The notes: a model not told the origin generated them from the sequence alone. DNA of 64,000 nucleotides from Flavobacterium sp. LC2016-01 (GCF_009711135.1 NZ_WMIC01000003.1:496001-560000); one strand, 5' to 3'. Counted from the stretch's first letter, positions 38,179 to 47,240 are shown. Made by a program: numbers and translations.

Positions 38179-39369
38179 GTGTCAGCAAAACTAAAGCAAT
38201 TAAAATTTGAACTTTCAGCCGAACTGGATTCCATTTTAAAATATTGGTCAAAACATACTATTGACAATCAAAATGGCGGTTTTATTGGTCAGATTGATTT
38301 TGAAGAACACATTATCGCCAACACTGAAAAAGGAGCTGTCTTAAATGCCCGAATTTTATGGTCGTTTTCAGCAAGTTATCAGGTCACCAAAAATGAAGAG
38401 CACAAAAAATTGGCAGAAAGAGCTTTTAACTTTCTTTCAAAATATTTTTACGACTCAGAATTCGGGGGTTTGTTTTGGAGCATTAATGTTGACAAAACGC
38501 CTAAAGACACCAAAAATCAAATTTATGCTCTGGCTTTTGCGATTTATGGATTATCTGAATATTATGCTATTTCTAAAGATGAAAAAGCTTTAGAAATAGC
38601 CATCAATTTATATTTAAAAATTCAGGAACACAGCTTCGATCCTGAAAACAAAGGTTATTTTGAAGCATTGACCCGCGATTGGCATCCTATCGACGATTTA
38701 CGTTTGAGCGACAAAGATGCTAACGAAAAAAAGACTATGAACACGCATTTGCATATCGTCGAGGCGTATGCAAATTTATTCAAAGTCTGGAAAGACAAAG
38801 CACTTCAAAATGACATTATTGGACTGCTTGAAACCATTCACAAGCATTTTATCAATACTCAAACGGGACATCTTCGTTTGTTTTTTGATGAAAACTGGAT
38901 CGAAAAACCAGATGTGATTTCATACGGCCATGATATTGAAGCGGCTTGGCTTTTATTGCAGTGCGCTGAAATTTCAGAAGATAAAAGTTTGATTTCGCGT
39001 TATAAAAAACACGCTGTTTTAATGGCCGAAGTTACACAAGAAGGTTTGGATACTGACGGAGGATTATGGTACGAATTAGATCCAAAAAACAACGAACTGG
39101 TCGCCGAAAAACATTGGTGGGTTCAGGCTGAGGCTTTAATTGGTTTTTATAATGCGTACCAGTTAACTGGCGACGAGAAGTATCTTGACATCGTTTTTAA
39201 AAACTGGAACTTTATTAAAAAATACATTCTCGACAAACAAAACGGAGAATGGTTCTGGGGCGTTTATCGCGATTATACTTTAATCGAAAAAGACAAAGCG
39301 GGTTTCTGGAAATGCCCTTATCACAACAGCCGTGCCTGTTTAGAACTTATTCAGAGAATAAAAGACTAA
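38179..39369 (+). CDS. AGE-family mannobiose/cellobiose 2-epimerase
   Basis: This enzyme inverts C2 of the reducing sugar, turning mannobiose into mannosylglucose for the GH130 phosphorylase. It is an (alpha/alpha)6 barrel protein of 396 residues. His192 (MNTHLHIVEAY), His251 (SYGHDIEAAWLL) and His382 (KCPYHNSRACLEL) keep exactly the 59- and 131-residue spacings of the catalytic histidines of cellobiose 2-epimerases. KHWWVQAEALIGF and GEWFWGVYRD are also family motifs. Translation starts at GTG 38179, 6 bp after the GH130 stop, so the two are translationally close. Confidence 0.95.
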   Translation: MSAKLKQLKFELSAELDSILKYWSKHTIDNQNGGFIGQIDFEEHIIANTEKGAVLNARILWSFSASYQVTKNEEHKKLAERAFNFLSKYFYDSEFGGLFWSINVDKTPKDTKNQIYALAFAIYGLSEYYAISKDEKALEIAINLYLKIQEHSFDPENKGYFEALTRDWHPIDDLRLSDKDANEKKTMNTHLHIVEAYANLFKVWKDKALQNDIIGLLETIHKHFINTQTGHLRLFFDENWIEKPDVISYGHDIEAAWLLLQCAEISEDKSLISRYKKHAVLMAEVTQEGLDTDGGLWYELDPKNNELVAEKHWWVQAEALIGFYNAYQLTGDEKYLDIVFKNWNFIKKYILDKQNGEWFWGVYRDYTLIEKDKAGFWKCPYHNSRACLELIQRIKD

Positions 39370-39408
39370 CATTTTACTTTTAAATTAAGCTTTTTAAATA
39401 AATTCAAA

Positions 39409-40644
39409 ATGAAAAATACTTTTCGGCACATTCTTTATATAAGCTTATCTTTTTTAGCTCTTTCCGGATGTTCATCAAATGATGAAAGTGATCCACAAAT
39501 TGTAGTTGATCCTCCTGTTGTGGTTGATACTGATCCGCTGACGACCACAAATGCTGCAACATATTTAGTTGATGCCAATGGGACCAAAGAAACAGTTGCT
39601 TTGTTTTATAATTTAAAAAAATTGGCCAAAACTAAAACAGCAATTGGCCAGCAAGACGCTTTTAACAGTTATTACCAAGATGCGGGAGGCGATTCGGATA
39701 TCAAAAAAAACACAGGTTATGATCCAGCCCTTTTAGGTTCCGATTTTATGTTTATAACAGATAAAAGCAATGACGGTACGGCAAGCAATTGGTTTTATCA
39801 GCAAGAACAAAAAATTGTTTCTGATGCAAAAGCCGCTTACGCAAAAGGCATGATCAATACATTTTGCTGGCATTTAAGAGAACCTAATAAAGAAGAATCC
39901 TTTTATGCGGACGATCTGACATCGGAACAAAAAACTACAGCTTTTAGAAGTATTTTACCCGGTGGAGTAAACAATGAATGGTACAAGAAAAAACTGGATA
40001 AAGTCGCCAGCGTTGTTTCGAATTTGAAAGGAGCAAATGGCGAATTGATTCCAATAATCTTCAGGCCTTTTCATGAATTTGACGGAAGCTGGTTTTGGTG
40101 GGGAGCCAATTTTTCTACTGCCGATGAATATAAAAAAGCCTATCAATTTACCGTTGATTATTTGAAGAATACAAAAGGCGTTCACAACATTTTATATGCT
40201 TTTTCTCCTGATAATTCATACACCACACAAACCGATTATTTAAGCCGTTATCCCGGTGATAGTTATGTGGATATTCTTGGAATGGACAATTACGGCGATT
40301 TCAATAATCAAGGACAAACTGGCGCTGACAGAGCGAACAGTAAACTGAAAATTCTTTCTGATTATGCTAAGGCCAAAGTAAAAATTGCAGCGCTAACCGA
40401 AACCGGTTTTCGTGTAACAAGCACAACACCTGCGATCACCGATTGGTTTTCGACTTTATTGTATAGTTCATTAACCAAAAATGAGGTGCAAATAAGTTAT
40501 GTAATGTTTTGGAACAACAATAAAGACGGCTATTATGTTCCAAATGGTTCGGTTTCGAATGCAAGCGACTTTAAAACTTACAGTGCAAAGACAAAATCGG
40601 CATTAGTGAATTCTCTGCCGAAGATGTATGAATTGCCTAAATAG
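39409..40644 (+). CDS. GH26 beta-mannanase, second paralogue, lipoprotein
   Basis: This lipid-anchored beta-mannanase has lipobox LSGC (Cys21) and an Asp-rich linker with many Val/Pro (SSNDESDPQIVVDPPVVV). The catalytic signature RPFHEFDGSWFWWG has the acid/base Glu223, and AALTETGFR has the nucleophile Glu331. It differs from the first GH26 (34389) in the loops. The classic TETG context is kept here, while the first has AEAG. This suggests a split of roles, for example surface endo-cutting and periplasmic mannobiose release. It starts 39 bp after the epimerase. Confidence 0.95.
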   Translation: MKNTFRHILYISLSFLALSGCSSNDESDPQIVVDPPVVVDTDPLTTTNAATYLVDANGTKETVALFYNLKKLAKTKTAIGQQDAFNSYYQDAGGDSDIKKNTGYDPALLGSDFMFITDKSNDGTASNWFYQQEQKIVSDAKAAYAKGMINTFCWHLREPNKEESFYADDLTSEQKTTAFRSILPGGVNNEWYKKKLDKVASVVSNLKGANGELIPIIFRPFHEFDGSWFWWGANFSTADEYKKAYQFTVDYLKNTKGVHNILYAFSPDNSYTTQTDYLSRYPGDSYVDILGMDNYGDFNNQGQTGADRANSKLKILSDYAKAKVKIAALTETGFRVTSTTPAITDWFSTLLYSSLTKNEVQISYVMFWNNNKDGYYVPNGSVSNASDFKTYSAKTKSALVNSLPKMYELPK

Positions 40645-40668
40645 TTTAGCTATTATTAGTCGTTTTTT

Positions 40669-40770
40669 TTGTCATTTCGACGAAGGAGAAATCCTCGTTA
40701 GAAACTCGACAAAGATTGGATTCTCGTTGCGGAGCTACTTGCGAAGATTTCTCCTTCGTCGAAATGACAA
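40669..40770. repeat. 102-nt palindromic element (copy A)
   Basis: The arms 40669-40693 and 40746-40770 are perfect 25-bp reverse complements. The inner part continues with partial pairing and holds TCGACAAAGATTGG. A second member of the same length is at 47428-47529 on the opposite strand. It lies between the second GH26 and GH5 genes, with a T run just before it. Confidence 0.85.
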
Positions 40771-40818
40771 GATTGCGGAAAACTAAAGAATAAGAACTTC
40801 TTAAAAAAATTAAGACCT

Positions 40819-40903
40819 AGCCCTGATAGAAGTGGAAATCCTTTTGTGCCGGTCCCGAGGCTTCGGGAGGCACAAAAGATTGAAACGAATAGCAGGATTA
40901 GCT
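40819..40903 (+). ncRNA. Structured intergenic element, possibly Flavo-1 RNA (copy 2)
   Basis: The outer parts AGCCCTGATAGAAGTGG and AGCAGGATTAGCT match copy 1 at 19637-19711. The centre pairs CTTTTGTGCC with GGCACAAAAG and carries an extra TCCCGA/TCGGGA hairpin, unlike copy 1 in sequence but alike in form. It ends 15 bp before the GH5 start on the same strand, so it could act in cis there. Confidence 0.55.
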
Positions 40904-40918
40904 ACTAAAAAATATGAT

Positions 40919-42205
40919 ATGAAAAACAGATTTTTAAAAACCCTTTCTTTTGCAATAATATTCTGCTCAATTGCTTGTCAGGCGCAGGAACGAATTACGG
41001 TAAAAGGAACACAATTTTACAAAGGCGATAAACCGTACGCGTACATTGGCACCAATTATTGGTACGGAAGTTTACTGGCTTCAAAAAAAATTGGTGACCG
41101 AAAAAGATTGCTTCGTGAATTGGATTTAATGCAGAAAAATGGCATTGACAATCTCCGCATTTTAGTTGGAGGAGATGGAGGGAAATACGATTTTACGGTT
41201 CGCCCGGCGTTGCAATATGAACAAGGAAAATATGACGAAGATTTATTGGATGGATTAGATTTCCTAATCAATGAAATGAAGAAGCGCAAAATGTATGCTG
41301 TTTTATATTTAACAAACAACTGGGAATGGTCTGGCGGTATGTCACAATATTTAGAGTGGAACGGCAAAGGTCCGGTTCCGGTTCCGGGAATTGCACCAAA
41401 TACTTGGCCTCAGTTTATGTCGTACACAGAGCAATTTCACAGTTGTGAGCCTTGTATGCAAGCTTTAGAAAATCATGTGAAGTTTATTATGGGAAGAACA
41501 AATGCCTATTCTCATAAAAAATATACGGAAGATAATACCATCATGGCCTGGCAAGTTGGGAATGAACCAAGACTTTTTACGGTCGAAAATGAAGCAAAAT
41601 TTACGGTTTGGTTGAACAATATTGTGAATTTAATGGACAGTTTAGACAAAAATCATTTGATTTCAACAGGTTCCGAAGGATTGAACAGCTCGAATGATGA
41701 CATTGGAATTTTTGAACGAACACATCAAAACCCAAATATTGATTATTTGACCATGCACATTTGGCCAAAAAACTGGGGCTGGTTTAAAGCTGATAACGCT
41801 GAAAAAACTTTAGCACCAACTTTAGAAAATGCTGGGAAATATATTGATAAACATGTGGCTATTGCAAACCACTTAAAACGTCCAATCATTATTGAAGAAT
41901 TTGGCTTGGGAAGAGAAAACGAAAGTTTATTGCCAACAGCATCGGTTACAAACAGAGATATTTTCTACAATTATATTTTTGGCCGAGTTGCTGAAAGTGT
42001 TAAAAATAATGGGGCTTTGCAAGGAGCAAATTTCTGGGGATTTGGCGGTGAAGGAAAAGCGGTTAACGAATCTGGGAAATGGAGTCCCGGAGATCCTTTG
42101 ACGACAGATCCTCCACAAGAACCGCAAGGATTGAATTCGGTCTTTTCTTCCGATAAATCGACGTTGAAAATTGTAAAAGATTATAATTTGAAATTGAGAA
42201 AATAA
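40919..42205 (+). CDS. GH5 subfamily 7-type beta-mannanase
   Basis: This is an endo-beta-1,4-mannanase. I start at ATG 40919, because the 29 codons before it overlap the structured element and give no signal; from 40919 the signal MKNRFLKTLSFAIIFCSIAC appears, and the product is 428 residues. GH5_7 features are YAYIGTNYWYG near the N-terminus, acid/base Glu216 in MAWQVGNEPRLF, the substrate-site TMHIWPKNWGW and nucleophile Glu327 in RPIIIEEFGLGRE. It is followed without any gap by the GH28-like gene. It complements the GH26 enzymes in cutting the mannan backbone. Confidence 0.93.
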   Translation: MKNRFLKTLSFAIIFCSIACQAQERITVKGTQFYKGDKPYAYIGTNYWYGSLLASKKIGDRKRLLRELDLMQKNGIDNLRILVGGDGGKYDFTVRPALQYEQGKYDEDLLDGLDFLINEMKKRKMYAVLYLTNNWEWSGGMSQYLEWNGKGPVPVPGIAPNTWPQFMSYTEQFHSCEPCMQALENHVKFIMGRTNAYSHKKYTEDNTIMAWQVGNEPRLFTVENEAKFTVWLNNIVNLMDSLDKNHLISTGSEGLNSSNDDIGIFERTHQNPNIDYLTMHIWPKNWGWFKADNAEKTLAPTLENAGKYIDKHVAIANHLKRPIIIEEFGLGRENESLLPTASVTNRDIFYNYIFGRVAESVKNNGALQGANFWGFGGEGKAVNESGKWSPGDPLTTDPPQEPQGLNSVFSSDKSTLKIVKDYNLKLRK

Positions 42206-43765
42206 ATGAAAAAACATATCACGATTTTCTTTATCGTCCTTTTTTTGACGGGAAACGCCCAGACTTTTGATGCTACAAAATATGGCGCCATTGGCGACGG
42301 AAAAACCATAAATACCAAAGCGCTTCAAACCACTATTGACGCTTGTTTTAAAAATGGAGGTGGAACTGTTTTTATTCCAACTGGCGTTTTTATGACAGGA
42401 ACTTTAAACTTAAAAAGCAATGTAAACCTTTATTTAGAAAGCGGTGCTATTATAAAAGGAAGCGCAAATATTAACGATTATATTCCGGTAAACGGCGTTC
42501 ATTATGGAATGTTTTTTACTGAGAATTCAGAGAATATAACCATTTCCGGAAGCGGAACCATCGATGCAAACGGCGATACTTTTTTCGACACAACAAAAGC
42601 TAAAAAAATTGAATGGGGAGGAACTTCAGGAACTCGTCAAAAAGAAAATTTCAGAAAAGTGGTAGATGGCGGAATTGGTGACGGACCAATTGTCCCAAAA
42701 GAAAGACCGTATCAAACCATTATTTTCAGCAATTGTAAAAGAGTAACCATAAAAGATGTTTTTATTACACAATCGACTTTCTGGACTATTTTAATAGCCG
42801 ATTGTGACAGTGTTTTGATTGACGGAATTCGCCTTTGGACCAACATGCTGGCACCAAATGCAGACGGAATCGATATTACTTCTGGAAGAAATATCACGGT
42901 CAGCAATTGTGATGTCCGCGCGGGAGACGATGCCATAATTATTGTGGGTTACGCTTCACATTTTGAAGTTCCGGGGTTTAAGGATTTGCGTCATTCTTCA
43001 GAGAATATAAATATCATTAATTGCAATCTTCAATCGGCCTCAAGCGCAATTCGAATTGGTTATTTCGATCATAATTCCGTTCGAAATATTAATATTTCAA
43101 ATTGTAACATTACGAATTCAACAAGAGGAATTGGAATATTTTTGAGAGATCAGGGCTCTTTAGAAAATATAAATGTGTCAAATGTCAATATCGAAACTAA
43201 ACTCAGAACCGGAGATTGGTGGGGAAATGGCGAGCCAATTCATATTTCGGCAGTTCGCGGAAAAGCAAAAGTTGCTGGCACAGAAACAGAAACTTTAGGT
43301 ATAATCAAAAACGTAACTTTCTGCAATATAAATTGCAAAGCCGAAAACGGAATTTTAATTTATGGTTCTGAAGAAAGCGTTCTGCAGAATATCAATTTCA
43401 AAAATGTAACTTTCGATTTTATCGACAGCAAACTAAATGATGTTGCAGGAGGAAACATTGATCTTCGAGGATGTTTAGACGAAAAACAACAACTTTTTCA
43501 GCGTGACATTCCCGGAATTTACGGTCAATATGTTGACGGATTAACGATAGAAGATTTTAAATTAACCTGGACAAAACCACGAATGCCGTATTTTACAAAC
43601 GGAATCGAAATCAATAATTTTAATGATGTAAGAATTGTTAATTTTAAAGGAAGTGGATCTCCAATCAATAAAAATGCAGTTCCGGTTTTATTAGAAAACG
43701 GGACTAAAACTGATTTAAATTTAGATAAAAAGATGGTTGTGAAAATGGTTAACGTTAAAAATTAA
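42206..43765 (+). CDS. GH28-like right-handed beta-helix protein
   Basis: This exported beta-helix protein of 519 residues starts right after the GH5 stop codon. The signal peptide is MKKHITIFFIVLFLTGNAQ. GH28 landmarks are AMMT-like NADGIDI and AGDDAIIIV, giving the catalytic Asp residues, and FDATKYGAIGDGKTINTKAL at the N-terminus. The usual GHG and RIK motifs of polygalacturonases are not seen in their standard form; the region reads SSAIRIGYFDHNS. So pectin cleavage is doubtful, and activity on another uronic-acid or branched glycan is possible. Coupling to a mannanase makes a role in mannan side-chain removal plausible but unproven. Confidence 0.85.
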   Translation: MKKHITIFFIVLFLTGNAQTFDATKYGAIGDGKTINTKALQTTIDACFKNGGGTVFIPTGVFMTGTLNLKSNVNLYLESGAIIKGSANINDYIPVNGVHYGMFFTENSENITISGSGTIDANGDTFFDTTKAKKIEWGGTSGTRQKENFRKVVDGGIGDGPIVPKERPYQTIIFSNCKRVTIKDVFITQSTFWTILIADCDSVLIDGIRLWTNMLAPNADGIDITSGRNITVSNCDVRAGDDAIIIVGYASHFEVPGFKDLRHSSENINIINCNLQSASSAIRIGYFDHNSVRNINISNCNITNSTRGIGIFLRDQGSLENINVSNVNIETKLRTGDWWGNGEPIHISAVRGKAKVAGTETETLGIIKNVTFCNINCKAENGILIYGSEESVLQNINFKNVTFDFIDSKLNDVAGGNIDLRGCLDEKQQLFQRDIPGIYGQYVDGLTIEDFKLTWTKPRMPYFTNGIEINNFNDVRIVNFKGSGSPINKNAVPVLLENGTKTDLNLDKKMVVKMVNVKN

Positions 43766-43811
43766 TTTTCTCAACATATAAGTGATATAAGTTCAAATAA
43801 TCGAGAACTAA

Positions 43812-43844
43812 AAACCTAACAGGTTTTAAAAACCTGTTAGGTTT
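43812..43844. terminator. Bidirectional terminator between the GH28-like and reductase genes
   Basis: AAACCTAACAGGTT (43812-43825) is the reverse complement of 43831-43844. It lies between convergent genes, 46 bp past the forward stop and 10 bp past the reverse one. Confidence 0.85.
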
Positions 43845-43854
43845 GAATATAAAA

Positions 43855-44811
43855 TCAAGATAATATCTTTTCAATTGCGTTCAATTCATCATGAGTAAAC
43901 TCCGTATTCTGCAAACAATCAATATTATTGCATAATTGCTTCACAGAACTCGCACCAATTAAAACCGAAGTAATTCGTTTGTCTTTTTGCAGCCAAGCCA
44001 AAGCCAATTGCGCCAAAGACTGGTTTCTATTTTTAGCAATTTCATTCAATTGAACTAATTTCTGAATACGTTCCTGCGTTACCTCATCTTCTCTCAAATG
44101 CCCGTTTGGATTATGCGCTCTTGAGTTTTCCGGAATTCCGTTTAGATATTTATCTGTTAAAAGTCCTTGTGCCAAAGGCGAAAACGCGATACAGCCCACT
44201 CCTTTTTCTTCTAAAACATCAAGCAGACCATCTTCAACCCAACGCTGTAACATTGAATATTTAGCTTGGTGAATCAAACACGGCGTTCCTAATTGTTTCA
44301 AAACATCAACCGCAACACGAGTCTGTTCTGCCGAATAATTACTGATTCCCACATACAATGCTTTTCCGCTTCTAACGGCATAATCCAAAGCCATCATCGT
44401 TTCTTCAATTGGCGTTTCGGGATCTGGACGATGCGAATAAAAAATATCGACATAATCGACTTTCATTCTCTTTAAACTCTGGTCTAAACTTGACAACAAA
44501 TATTTTCTTGAACCCCAATCTCCATAAGGTCCATCCCACATTGTATAGCCCGCTTTAGTCGAAATAATAATTTCATCACGCAAATTCCCTTGAAAATTAT
44601 GCCACAGAATTTTACCAAAATTAGTTTCCGCAGAACCCGGAACCGGTCCGTAATTATTCGCTAAATCATAGTGAGTAATTCCTTTATCAAAAGCTTCTAC
44701 GGCGATACTTTCGGCATTATCAAAATTATCCACTGATCCGAAGTTGTGCCATAATCCTAAGGAAATTTCAGGCAGTAATAACCCGCTTTTTCCGCATCTG
44801 TTATATTTCAT
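43855..44811 (-). CDS. Aldo/keto reductase (YghZ-like)
   Basis: This NADPH-dependent oxidoreductase has the AKR barrel. MKYNRCGKSGLLLPEISLGLW, THYDLANNYG (catalytic Asp and Tyr), IISTKAG (Lys) and DYVDIFYSHRPD (His) give the tetrad. The insert PVPGSAETNFGKIL is typical of the L-glyceraldehyde-3-phosphate reductase group. Length 318 fits. It follows the GH3 gene on the same strand but is separated by a strong hairpin. Its substrate in this locus, perhaps a released sugar aldehyde, is unknown. Confidence 0.9.
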   Translation of the reverse strand: MKYNRCGKSGLLLPEISLGLWHNFGSVDNFDNAESIAVEAFDKGITHYDLANNYGPVPGSAETNFGKILWHNFQGNLRDEIIISTKAGYTMWDGPYGDWGSRKYLLSSLDQSLKRMKVDYVDIFYSHRPDPETPIEETMMALDYAVRSGKALYVGISNYSAEQTRVAVDVLKQLGTPCLIHQAKYSMLQRWVEDGLLDVLEEKGVGCIAFSPLAQGLLTDKYLNGIPENSRAHNPNGHLREDEVTQERIQKLVQLNEIAKNRNQSLAQLALAWLQKDKRITSVLIGASSVKQLCNNIDCLQNTEFTHDELNAIEKILS

Positions 44812-44860
44812 TATTTTAAATTAAGGTTGGTAGTTTAATAGGTTTTAAAAATACAAAAAA

Positions 44861-44924
44861 CTCCCGCAGATTTTGTAGATTTCGGAGATAAAAAAATCAG
44901 CCGAATCTGCAAAATCTGCGGGAG
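44861..44924 (-). terminator. Terminator of the GH3 gene
   Basis: The arms 44861-44885 (starting CTCCCGCAGATTTTG) and 44901-44924 pair over 24 positions with one G-T and one bulge. The hairpin lies 22 bp after the GH3 stop, before the reductase gene. Confidence 0.85.
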
Positions 44925-44945
44925 AAATATTTTTACAATTTAATT

Positions 44946-47240
44946 TTATTTCAATTCAAAACCGTCTTGCAGTCCTTTATCAGAACTTCCTCCAACCATA
45001 ATTTTAAAAGTTCCCGGTTCAACTAAATACTTTCCTTCATTATCATAAAAACCAAGTTCCGCATCGGTTAAAGTAAAAGAAACTGTTTTCGTTTCCCCTT
45101 TTTTAAGATTAACCAATTCAAAACCTTTCAATTCTTTAATTGGGCGAACAATGCTGGCATATTCATCATGAATATACAATTGCACGACTTCTTTCCCGTC
45201 ATAATTTCCAGAGTTTGTAACCTCAACGCTGACTTGAACCTTTTCTCCTTTTGCGTAAGCCGTTTTGTTCAATTTCAGGTTTTTATATTCGAAAGTTGTA
45301 TAGCTCAAACCAAAACCAAACGGAAATTGAGGCGTTTTCTCCACATCCATATAATGCGACCAAAATACGTTTTTATCACTGTCGATTGGTCTTCCTGTAC
45401 TGTATTTGTTATAATAAATTGGCACCTGACCTACATTTCTAGGAAACGACATGGGCAATTTCCCACTCGGATTGTAATCTCCATATAAAACCTGCGCCAC
45501 TGCATTTCCTGTCTGAGTTCCTAATTGCCAAGCCTCAACAATTGCTGGAACATTTTCGGCAGCCCACGGAATACTTAACGGACGGCCGTTGTTTAAAACC
45601 AAAACCACATTTTGATTTACTTTATAAATTTCCTCTAATAATTCTTGCTGTAAACCTGGCAAATTCAAATCCGTTCTGCTTCTTCCCTCACCGCTCTGGA
45701 AACCGTATTCACCTAAAACCATTACCACAACATCAGCATTTTTTGCCGCGGTTTTTGCCGCTTCAAATCCGCTTTTGTCAGTCGTATTAAAAACAGTTTC
45801 TGTTAGGAAAGTCGCTTTTTGTTTTAATAAATCAGCTCCTTTTTCAAAAGTCAATTGATTGTCTTTGTATTGCTGCATTCCTTCTAAAACCGAAACTGCC
45901 ATATTATCATCCGCAGCAATTCTCCAGCTTCCTAACGGACTGTTTTTATCATTTGCCAAAGCGCCAATCAAAGCTATTTTTTGTCCTGATTTTTTCAGTG
46001 GCAACAGATTTTTTTCATTCTTCAATAATACAATTGATTTCTTCGCCATGTCTAAAACGCCATCATTGTTAGCTTTACTCCCCACAACTTCTTTTTCGCG
46101 TTTTTCATCGCAATATCGGTACGGATCATCAAATAATCCTAATTCAAATTTTACACGAAGAATTCGGCGAACGGCATCATCAACCAAAGCTTCTTTTACT
46201 TTTCCTGATTTCACCAAATCAACCAATTTTGCGACATATAAATACGATTCCATATCCATATCAGAACCTGCAATTACCGCTTTTGCAGTTGCATCGGCTT
46301 CGTCTTTTGCATAGCCATGTGTAATCATTTCGCGAATCGAAGCATAATCTGAAATTACAAATCCATCAAACTTCCATTTTCCTTTTAAAATATCTCTTTG
46401 CAAGAATGCGTTTCCAGTTGCCGGAACGCCGTTCAAAGTATTAAACGAATTCATAAATGTACGAACTCCTGCATCAACAGTCGCTTTAAAAGGAGGCAAA
46501 ACCGAATTGTACAATTTAGAATTACTGATATCCACAATATTATATTCCAGTCCAGCTTCAACATAACCATATGCTGCAAAGTGTTTCGCACAAGCCGCAA
46601 TGGTATTTACTTTAGCCAAATCAGCAACAGTTTCACCTTGAAAACCTTTCACTCTGGCATAACCAATTTTACTTCCTAAATACGGATCTTCTCCAGATCC
46701 TTCCATCACACGTCCCCAGCGCGCATCGTTGGCAACGTCAACATTTGGGCCAAAAGTCCAGTTAATTCCAGATGCCGAAGCTTCATCCGCCGCAATCGCC
46801 GCCGACTTTTTAATCGCTTCCAAATCCCAGCTCGCTGCTTCTGCCAACGGAATCGGGCTTAACGTTTTATAACCATGAATTACGTCAAAACCGATAATTA
46901 AAGGAATTCCTAAACGCGTTTCTTCAACAGCAATTTTCTGCACCGCTCGAACTTCCTTCACCCCACGAACTGTCAGCATCGAACCCACTAATCCTTTTCG
47001 CAAATGCTCGTATTTTAATTCGGCTGTTCCGCCTTTTGGAGCGGGTCCTGTCACATCCCAAAAACCATTATATTGGTTCATCTGTCCCACTTTTTCCTCC
47101 AAAGTCATCAAAGGCAAAAGCAAATCAATTCTTTGCTCAACCGTTTTGTTTTTATCCAGATATGGCTTTTTTTGTGCATTCATATTTCCAACGATAAACA
47201 GGGACAAAACCCCAATAATTATTATTTTTTTATTTTTCAT
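44946..47240 (-). CDS. bglX: GH3 beta-glucosidase, BglX-like
   Basis: This periplasmic exo-acting hydrolase removes terminal beta-glucosyl (or beta-xylosyl/mannosyl) units. It has a signal peptide (MKNKKIIIIGVLSLFIVGNMNAQ). The (beta/alpha)8 domain has nucleophile Asp298 in FDGFVISDYA, and MEGSGEDPYLGS and AKHFAAYG are the -1 site motifs. The sandwich domain with VVMVLGEYGFQSGEGRSR has the likely acid/base Glu region. A C-terminal fibronectin type III-like domain (~665-764) follows. Length 764 equals that of BglX. In this locus it would finish glucomannan oligosaccharides. Its upstream DNA is packed with repeats. Confidence 0.95.
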   Translation of the reverse strand: MKNKKIIIIGVLSLFIVGNMNAQKKPYLDKNKTVEQRIDLLLPLMTLEEKVGQMNQYNGFWDVTGPAPKGGTAELKYEHLRKGLVGSMLTVRGVKEVRAVQKIAVEETRLGIPLIIGFDVIHGYKTLSPIPLAEAASWDLEAIKKSAAIAADEASASGINWTFGPNVDVANDARWGRVMEGSGEDPYLGSKIGYARVKGFQGETVADLAKVNTIAACAKHFAAYGYVEAGLEYNIVDISNSKLYNSVLPPFKATVDAGVRTFMNSFNTLNGVPATGNAFLQRDILKGKWKFDGFVISDYASIREMITHGYAKDEADATAKAVIAGSDMDMESYLYVAKLVDLVKSGKVKEALVDDAVRRILRVKFELGLFDDPYRYCDEKREKEVVGSKANNDGVLDMAKKSIVLLKNEKNLLPLKKSGQKIALIGALANDKNSPLGSWRIAADDNMAVSVLEGMQQYKDNQLTFEKGADLLKQKATFLTETVFNTTDKSGFEAAKTAAKNADVVVMVLGEYGFQSGEGRSRTDLNLPGLQQELLEEIYKVNQNVVLVLNNGRPLSIPWAAENVPAIVEAWQLGTQTGNAVAQVLYGDYNPSGKLPMSFPRNVGQVPIYYNKYSTGRPIDSDKNVFWSHYMDVEKTPQFPFGFGLSYTTFEYKNLKLNKTAYAKGEKVQVSVEVTNSGNYDGKEVVQLYIHDEYASIVRPIKELKGFELVNLKKGETKTVSFTLTDAELGFYDNEGKYLVEPGTFKIMVGGSSDKGLQDGFELK

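Noticed and set aside
40832..40918. N-terminal extension of the GH5_7-type mannanase
   Set aside because: These 29 codons overlap the structured intergenic element and put charged residues before the signal peptide; ATG 40919 is the better start.
45168..46679. Several forward ORFs antisense to GH3
   Set aside because: They are shadow frames of a strongly conserved GH3 gene and show no domain or start signal.
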